Shown here in pieces: positions 56,947-64,000 of a stretch of 64,000 bases of DNA (its first letter is position 1; each line of letters starts with the position of its first letter). The position numbers and the translations under genes were made by a program. The DNA lies in assembly GCA_024364735.1 (NCBI GenBank), contig JAGFNQ010000282.1:47142-111141 (forward strand), given 5' to 3'. Below the pieces are notes generated by a model. That model did not search any database. It saw only the letters and a list, made by a program, of their open reading frames with translations, and was not told where the DNA came from. The stretch comes from Boesenbergia rotunda (lineage: Eukaryota; Streptophyta; Magnoliopsida; Zingiberales; Zingiberaceae).

Positions 56947-59061
56947 AGGGGAGTTGTTTCTTCTTACACTATCATTTCATTGTGTATACCATTTTATGTT
57001 TTCTATGCATCGAATTTTTCTTTTAAAATGAGGTCTTGATAATAAATACTTGAGTAGTGTAGAGAGAATAAATAGCCATTGTAGATACCATTTTACTCCT
57101 TTTGGAACTTTGTTTCTTGCATGACTTGGAATAAATGTATCCATCTAGATTTTCTTATATCATTTTAGAGTCCTTTGAAAGAAAATTAAATTTGGTTGTT
57201 AAAACTTAGGATTTGAGCCAATGGATGAAAAATCTTGAATGCTTGAGTACTACTTAGTTATGGACTCTAGATTGATAACTTGAGATGAATTCTTTTTACC
57301 TAGTGAGGATTAGCCTAACTTTTGTTATACACACATGTGATTGTACTCTAGAACTTGCTTAGGTACTTTCAAAGCTATATTTCTACGTTTGGACCACATT
57401 TATAGAGGTGAATCACTTTGTTTTCTATCTCATATCATTTTTTTGCAATTTTCTTGTTTGTCTACTCTATATTCCATTTTCCTTCCCTATGTTTCATCTT
57501 CATCATATATTTTCATTGGACTTGGTTGCTTGGATGTTTCATGGTGTTACTTTGCTCCGAGACGGACAAAAGTTTAAGTGTGGGGAGGATGCAAGCATTC
57601 TATCAAAATTGAGGACAACCAAGCATTGCCAATTTACAAGGAAAGTGTGCCAATTTGAAGGATTTTTGTATCAAGTTTGGGTTGCAAGAGGAAAAAGAAA
57701 AAAAAAGATGTGCACAAGAAAGTAGTAAGTGGCAAAGAAATTAAAGTAGAGATCAATTGATGGTTGCAATTGGTGTATCACAAGTGTAGTGTGTGCCAAG
57801 TGGGGTGCAAGAGCTAAAAGTGTATAAGTGGAGCACATGACCTCTTCATATTATTTGATATTTCAAAGTTGTTTAGTGGCAATGGAGCACAATTCAGAAA
57901 AGTTATCAAGTTGCATGCCAAGAATCTGAAATCTGTGAGAGTAGAGCACAATTCAAAAAATAATTAGAGCAAGAAATGATATCAAGTTGGAAAGTTGAAA
58001 AGTTGAAAAGTTCCATTGAGCAAGTTACAAAGTCCTGAAAGTCTGAGCATTTCAGATCCCATGAATTGGAGCTACATTGTGCTAGGGATTTGGGAGCTAG
58101 CACAAAATGACAGAAGAAAAAAAATCAGGAAAACAGAAAAAAAAAACAGATGTTAGCTGCAACCAAAAACAGAAAAAAATCAAAATTAGTAGATGAAAAA
58201 CAAAGACAAGAAAATTAAAAGACAAGAGAAACATGAAGAGGAAAAAATGATGGTTAGATTTTGAATTTGAAGACGAGAACAAGTTTATAGATGAGTTCAA
58301 GAGTTAGATTAATGTCAAAGTCGAGCAGAGCAGTTTCAGAATTCTGCAAATCAGCTTCTGTAGGAGCGCTGATCGGTCTCCAGACCGATCAGAAGCATAC
58401 CAGTCCGGCCTCCAGTCCGATCAGGCAGTGTCTGATCGGTCCAGTGACCAATCAGAAGGCAGTGGCACACTAAATTCAGCCATTAAAGAGTCATGGTTTG
58501 CTCCCTACTCCACCACAGCTCTGATTACACTAGAAGATACCATCAAAGGGGAAAAGTGCATTGGGTGACATTCTTTAGTATCCAAGTCTTCCACTTTTTT
58601 AATTTTTTCCATATTTCTTTATCATACCATATTTTCTTAACTTTTCCCATATTTCCTTCTCATGTCATATTACTTCTTCATATGTCATTACCATGTCATA
58701 TATCTTTACTTTCTTTATCATTTCTTTAGTATCAAAGTTCATTGAATTTCTATTTCATTCCTATCATTCCATATTCCTTTGACATGTTTAAATAAGCTTT
58801 TGTAGATGTGGATCCAAATCAAGAATGATTGTGGAGAGTAGATAATAAGCAAGGTTATGGTAGTACAAGAACCATGTTGTGTTTGAGTGAGCTCCACTTT
58901 TATCAAAAATGTAGACTTAGGAAGAGAGCTACTTTAAAATTTCCCTTGTAAGGTTTTTTTAGTTCAATTCATCTCAATGAGTCATGAAGGATGAAGTGTG
59001 CTAAGTTGTTGATTTAAGGACAAGATACTAGTCCATTGAGCTTAGATTTTTGAGAATTGAC
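56947..59061 (+). other. Non-coding 3' region of F with dyads
   Basis: This resembles 45021-46330 of D (for example 'CTTGGAATAAATGTATCCATCTAGATTTTC') but has a ~700-bp extra block at about 57600-58500 rich in GAAAA and AAGTTG words. That block carries GATCGGTC..GACCGATC dyads at 58370-58460. A PPT-like tract lies at 57570-57590. Frames 57341-57725 are low-complexity and not taken as genes. Confidence 0.55.
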
Positions 59062-61322
59062 TGTTGGGACCGGGTGCATGTCGACAAGGATACGAGTTCG
59101 TAAAATTTAAAATTTTTACGTGCAGCGGAAGAGTTTGCATAAAATAATTTCCTAAATTATTTTAACTTCGTATCTAGCATGCAATCTTATGGTGTGTTGA
59201 CATAATCATAAAATAAAACTTTGCGAAAAAGTAAACTGATTTACTAAGTACCTCTCGTAACTTGAAGTAAGGGACGAGATCCAACCGTAGCGTCCCTTGG
59301 AAGCTCCGCCTCTATTCGCGTCCACGCCGAGTTCTCTTCGGGATGACTTCACAAAGTCACGAGTTTTGTGCCGACGAGAACTACTAGATTCTCGGAAGGC
59401 ACAACTAGAAGAATAAGGGAAACAATGGAAAAACTAACCAATGAAGTAACGGAATCGTATTCCGGAAGAGAGGAGTCGCTATCCGCTTCTTCTTCTTCGT
59501 CTTCGGGTTCTCCTTCCTTTTGGTTGCTCACGCCAACTTCCCTCTTGGAGGAAGGCTTGGTGCGCCGGCCCTAATTCACAAGAATGGGTGCCGGCCCTAG
59601 GCAAGGAGAAGGAGAGGGAGCTCTTAATCAACTATTGATTAATTGATTGATGTATCTAAAGGGCTAGCCTTTGGGTCCTTTATATAGTAGCAACTCTTTG
59701 CTAAGTCTCCCTCTAAACGGAATTAGTTATAAGAAATTTATCCTATAAATTTTCTTAACTAATTATTCCGTTTAAACCAAGTTTTATTATAAACTAATTT
59801 ATAATAAAACTAATTCTTCTTCTCTTTAAATTATGGAATAAATTTTATAAGAAATTTATAAACTTTCTTATTATGGAAAACTCAATTCATAATTGATTTT
59901 ATAAAATTAAAATAAACCAATTCATGGATTATTTTAATCTTCCATAAAAGAATAAATTTCTATAAATTTTATTTATATAAATTTCTTTATACAAATTTAT
60001 TTATCCATAATTTATAAAACAAATCACACTAGATTTATTTTGTTAATTAAACCAAAATAAACTTGGTTTATTCTCCTTCATTGGCCGGCCACCCAAAGAG
60101 GGTTAACACCCTCTTTGGCCGGCCCAAACCGACCCGAACCGTCGCGAATTAAACTCATTTAATTCGCCCAAAAAGCCTTCAAAAGACTTAGCCATTTTTA
60201 GCTTCCATTGCGCCTCTGATTAACTCAGATTCGACTCGTTTCTCTTGATCGGAAAATCCAATTTTCAACTCGTTTTAAATCCCTCGGATTACTCGTATTG
60301 CGTGTGACTAAATAGGCTTTCGATTTATGTTGGCCGTCTATAATTAACCCATTAATTATAGAACGATCATGAGCGGCACCTAGTAGTACATCATGATCCC
60401 CAATTAATCGAAAGATCAACGGTTTGACCCCAGAAGAAATTATTCTGAAACCCTTCAGCAGCTTTAATGAATCGTGCCTCATTCCCTTCACCACCTTATA
60501 CCCACTTGGTTCAGGACACGGTCTATGGTGTCAGTCCCCACTAGGCTGACTACGTCACACCTAGCCCAAGTAGTGTCTTCCTCGTCCTTTGGATTTCTAA
60601 TTACTCTCATGTATTTAAGAGACTCGCACTCTTAACATGATATGCTCTGGCCAGAGGCTTCGAGTAACAATCCGACGATAGGCCTGGGTATACATCTCCT
60701 CGCAAGGAGTGGTGAATCCTTTGTAGGCTGTTCAAACTTCTTCGGGCACTTCGGCTTATACCCGATCATCCTGGGTCCACACCTCCTTGGAGATGCTTGC
60801 TTAAGATGTCAAAGTATAAGTCTTCATGACCAAGATGACTAGAACACCGCAAGTCAAAGGAATATCGCACTTAAGCCGCAGTAAGATCTTCATTGACATA
60901 TCTACATGTAGATTCCCATATGAAGTCTTACAGCTAGTCACTCCAATGAACTAGTTCCCTTAACTAGCATCCATGTTTATCTCCGGACATCCCAATGTCA
61001 CCAGCCAGTGAGAATCAGCTGATCAGAGAATAACCCATGCTAGTCTCAACAGAATTGATAGTGTCCGTTTTTATCAATTCATCGACTAGGGATAATTTCA
61101 ATACTTCACAATTGCACATTAGAGATAATCACTAGTTGTGATCCCATCACAAATTCTCTTATGCTGTGAGTTGTATTGCGGACATTCAGTATATGAGTTT
61201 AAGATCCCAATCAAATACACAAAACATGTATACTCAAATAGTAAATTATCATTTATTAAAATAAATGTTTACATCATAAGGCGATTGCCTTAGGACACTT
61301 CTCTCATATCACTAACATTGAC
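59057..61322 (-). mobile_element. Solo LTR H2, inverted copy of H1 (TSD TTGAC)
   Basis: The 2256-bp unit 59062-61317 starts TGTTGGGACCGGGTGCATG and ends TCTCATATCACTAACA; it is the reverse complement of the H1 family. It is flanked by TTGAC at 59057-59061 and 61318-61322. The uninterrupted sequence GAGAATTGACAACC is present in the paralogous element D at about 46332, showing the empty site. A TATA-like word near 59685, on the minus strand, fits transcription leftwards. Confidence 0.88.
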
Positions 61323-61439
61323 AACTCTAGATAATTTCTTTTCAATTGCTTCTAACCATGATTGAGCATAATCTAGGGGGATATATCATTAGCTTACTAG
61401 TAGCTTGTGCGAGACGCTCAAGAGTATGTGTGAGGGAGT
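61323..61439 (+). other. End of F internal region with polypurine tract
   Basis: This continues the 3' region of F after H2, aligning with 46340-46450 of D, and ends in ATGTGTGAGGGAGT directly before the LTR. Confidence 0.7.
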
Positions 61440-63135
61440 TGATAATTACCATTTTGTTGATAAATTTAGGCTCTCAAATCCATGTTTTGATCCACTTTCA
61501 TATGTTTAAGTTTGTATTTACTTAAGGTTTCATGAATTATCTCTATTTTAGCTTTTAATTCAAATCTTAGTATATTTGAGATATTTTGGCACTAAAATGT
61601 GAATCAAATTTTGTAAGCTTCAAATGATCATGGACCTAGATCAGATTGGGTCAGACTTGAGCCAAAATTGGATCCAGATAAAGTGATCAAGCATCGGATC
61701 AATATGGGACGTCCGATCAAGAGAATGGTTAGATCTAAGCCATCCGCCAACTTCTGGTCGATCCAAGCTCAAGATAGACTTAATCAAGTTCATGGATCAA
61801 GATTTGAATGTTTGGGCCAAATCAGAGTTAATCCAGGCATTGGATCATGCTCGAGAGAGCCTAAACCATCCATTCAAATATTAGAGCAATCTGAGCCACC
61901 GGATCTATATCTGAACGATCCGAGCGAAATGAGGAGTAGATCAGAGCCACAGATCAAGATCTGGGAAGTTTTGTTCAGATATAAGGAGATCCTACCATTG
62001 GATGAAGCCAAAACGATCTCAGCCGTCCAAATTTAAATGGAATGTATAAATGCAGAATTCCCTCTTCTTCTCTAGTGGTCGCGTCACATGTAGCAGTAGC
62101 CAGATCGCAGAGTAGCTGTTCTTGTTGTTCTCCATCGTTTTCTTCCTCATTTTCTTCCTTAGATCACACAATCACATAAATTCATTTGTCTTCAAGATCT
62201 CAGATCATCGAGGTGAGTTTTCTGTTCAGTTTCGTTAGCTAATTCCCGCAACTAAGAGGAGCGAAAGGGGAGGGTTTCGCTTGAGCTCCATTCTACCGAT
62301 TGCTTCACTTGATTGCGGCTTTTCATCTACCGAAGCTGAAGGATTGTGAGGAGGGGTTCTCCGAAGTAGTTCTGTAGGTTTTTGGCATCGATCACGAGTT
62401 TGCGCGTCAAGAGGAGTTCGACGTTCAGCTACTGGTCGATCGGACAGAGATGACTCTGATCGGTCCTGTGACTGATCAGAGGAAGGCCTGATCGGTCGGT
62501 TGACCGATCAGGAAGAGCAGAACAACAAGGTTCACGGCAAACAGAACAGGTAAGTTTTGCTTCATTGATTTTTGAGTTTAGAGGGTTTCTAACTCAACCT
62601 CTGTGTGATGGCAGTGGGTAGTCTTGTGATGGATTGGTTGATGTTTAATTAGGATTATTTTAGGTTTAAGCATTTACTTCCTTCAATTGTTCAAGCTTTT
62701 GACAACTACATTCCAATTTAAGTTTCTAAGAATTGTTTTGTTCTTGTTCTAATTCCTTGCAATTCGTTTCCTGCAATTAATTTTCTATATTGAAGTTTAG
62801 TTTTTAAGTCTCATGTCCATTGCTCTTGAAATTAAGTGCTTAATTCTTCCACTAGGTTAAGTGTAGTTCTAGTAATTTCCTATTTCAGTTCTGCTATTCC
62901 ATTCTATTTCATATTGTCAATTCTCTATCACAAAAGCCCATTTTTTCTAGAAAACCCAAAACATCAAATGACAAATAAACTTGCAAGCTCAAGTTAAATA
63001 TTCATTCAACTAGTCCTTGGAAAAATACGACCTGAGGCGCCTATTCTACATTTCTATTTTGCTAGAAAGGGTTTTCAGCTTTATAAATTTCTAAATTTGA
63101 GACTCACATTCGTGACATCTATTTTTGGCCCATCA
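61440..63135 (+). repeat. 3' LTR of element F
   Basis: This 1696-bp LTR runs TGATAATTACCATTTTG to TTTTTGGCCCATCA. It contains GATCGGTC..GACCGATC dyads at 62457-62512. The frame 61668-62036 lies within it and resembles a segment of the D LTR (CATGGACCTAGATCA, GGATCCAGAT..), so the LTRs of D and F share an ancient ~300-bp core. Confidence 0.85.
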
Positions 63136-64000
63136 ATGTGTCGTTGATTATTGACGAAATCCATGTCCTAGTGAGTCAGGGTGATGATGCCCCCTTGGTG
63201 AGCTCAAAAGGATCGTCATGTCAAATGTTGCAAGTGGACTATAGTCCGACATGTCGAAATGGTTGAGTGGTACTAATCAAGGATCAAGGAGATAATTAAT
63301 TTAATTATCAGTAAATTAAATTAATTATTGGGCATACGATATCTTAAATACGGGGAGATGGACGACTCGTAATAGGTGGAGCCCATATGAAAATATGGGG
63401 GTTGGTGAGGAAGTACAATGGGATCCTTTAGTGGAATGGATCTCCATAATGGATCGGGTTTGGATCCATTAGCGGGCCAAGAACCAACTCCTCCTCGTGG
63501 TCCATATCTTAGCCCAATAAAGCCCTATAAGAGTCATGATACAAGGCCGATTAATTGAGGAATTAATTTGGGATTAATTGATTTATTAATCTAGTATTAA
63601 TTAAAGAATTAATCATGGAATAATTAAAGGAATTAATCTTGGATTAATTAAGGAATTATCAATATAAATTTTTGGAATCAATCCATATTTAATTGGAAAA
63701 TTTTTCTAATTAAACATAACTAAACCCCTATATATAAACACCACCTCTCTCTAATCATTCTCTACTCCTCTCCTAAACCCTTGGGTGCCGGCAACCATTG
63801 GAAGAGAAGGGCTCGGCCCTTCTTCAACTTGAGCACTTCTTCACTCCTTCGAGGTCGCTGCGGATCACCAAGCAAGGGAGGAGCTTTCTCCATCCCTTGG
63901 TGGCGTGCGGCTAGGAGGGAGGAAGGAGAAGCTTGGTGGCGCAAAGGGTAGGAGTCGGCGCCGACATTGAAGGATGGAGTCCTCTTCTCCGGTTGTGGCG
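63136..64000 (+). mobile_element. Partial LTR-like sequence, cut by window end
   Basis: Composition and order look like a copia-type LTR: CTAGTGAGTCAGGG, TTAATTAA-rich repeats at 63550-63700, a TATA-like CCTATATATAAACACC near 63729, then a GC-rich leader with GGTGCCGGC. F ends just before it. Neither the other LTR nor an internal region is inside the window. Confidence 0.4.

Larger units (their letters stand above)
52820..63135 (+). mobile_element. Athila-like non-autonomous element F
   Basis: Order: truncated 5' LTR 52820-54138, PBS-like site, Gln-rich tract, ORF pieces 54980-56946, non-coding 3' region with two polypurine tracts, and 3' LTR 61440-63135. It is split by solo LTR H2. It is related to D in its internal part (repeat protein, polypurine tracts and 3' region align) but its LTR sequence is different. 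No pol was seen. Confidence 0.82.

Noticed and set aside
57341..57725. Phe/Leu-rich frames of 64-105 codons in element F
   Set aside because: T-rich non-coding 3' region of the element; the aligned region in D is not open in the same frame.

Overview
This is plant nuclear DNA, most likely from a large, repeat-rich monocot genome. The two host genes have spliced, plant-type structures: a GH17 beta-1,3-glucanase with a short signal-peptide exon, and a seven-exon class 3 lipase. Everything else is transposon-derived: tRNA-derived SINEs, MITEs, a hAT element and at least eight LTR-retrotransposon copies or solo LTRs. A Zingiberales-type genome would fit, but that is a guess, since nothing here fixes the species.

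Layout. 1-3.5 kb: AT-rich DNA with two possible gypsy-like LTR fragments, two SINEs with target-site duplications (TSDs) and a PIF/Harbinger-type MITE. 3.5-12.1 kb: a composite of two Sirevirus-like Ty1/copia elements (A on minus, B on plus) joined in opposite orientation, with one shared 5-bp TSD (ATATA) at its outer ends. 12.1-25 kb: the only gene island. The glucanase (+, 13596-14780) converges on the lipase (-, 24779 to 16212), and old repeats lie between them and in the lipase introns. 26.1-34.0 kb: non-autonomous Sirevirus-like element J, hit by solo LTR G (TSD AGTTG) and solo LTR H1 (TSD GAGCC/GAGCT). 34.0-52.8 kb: Sirevirus-like element C, whose gag is interrupted by Athila-like Ty3/gypsy element D (36869-48792, TSD CTGAC). 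The left LTR of D is in turn split by hAT element E (38369-41653, TSD TTCACAGC), which carries exons and introns of a captured DNA ligase 6-like gene. 52819 is a lone N where two truncated LTRs meet. 52.8-63.1 kb: Athila-like element F, related to D, with an inverted solo LTR H2 (TSD TTGAC). 63.1-64 kb: the start of another LTR-like sequence.

None of the LTR elements shows a reverse transcriptase, RNase H or integrase reading frame. They carry only gag or gag-like pieces, or unrecognised ORFs, so all look non-autonomous. Two themes stand out. (1) The Sirevirus-like families A/B, J and C, and also gypsy element F, carry clusters of short dyad-symmetric motifs (half-sites AATCGATT, CAGTCGACTG or GATCGGTC) in the LTR and/or just upstream of the 3' polypurine tract. 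(2) Elements D and F share an unrecognised acidic, Cys-containing repeat protein with a conserved C-terminal block in the place where pol would be expected.

All family assignments come from reading motifs in the sequence; no database search was run.
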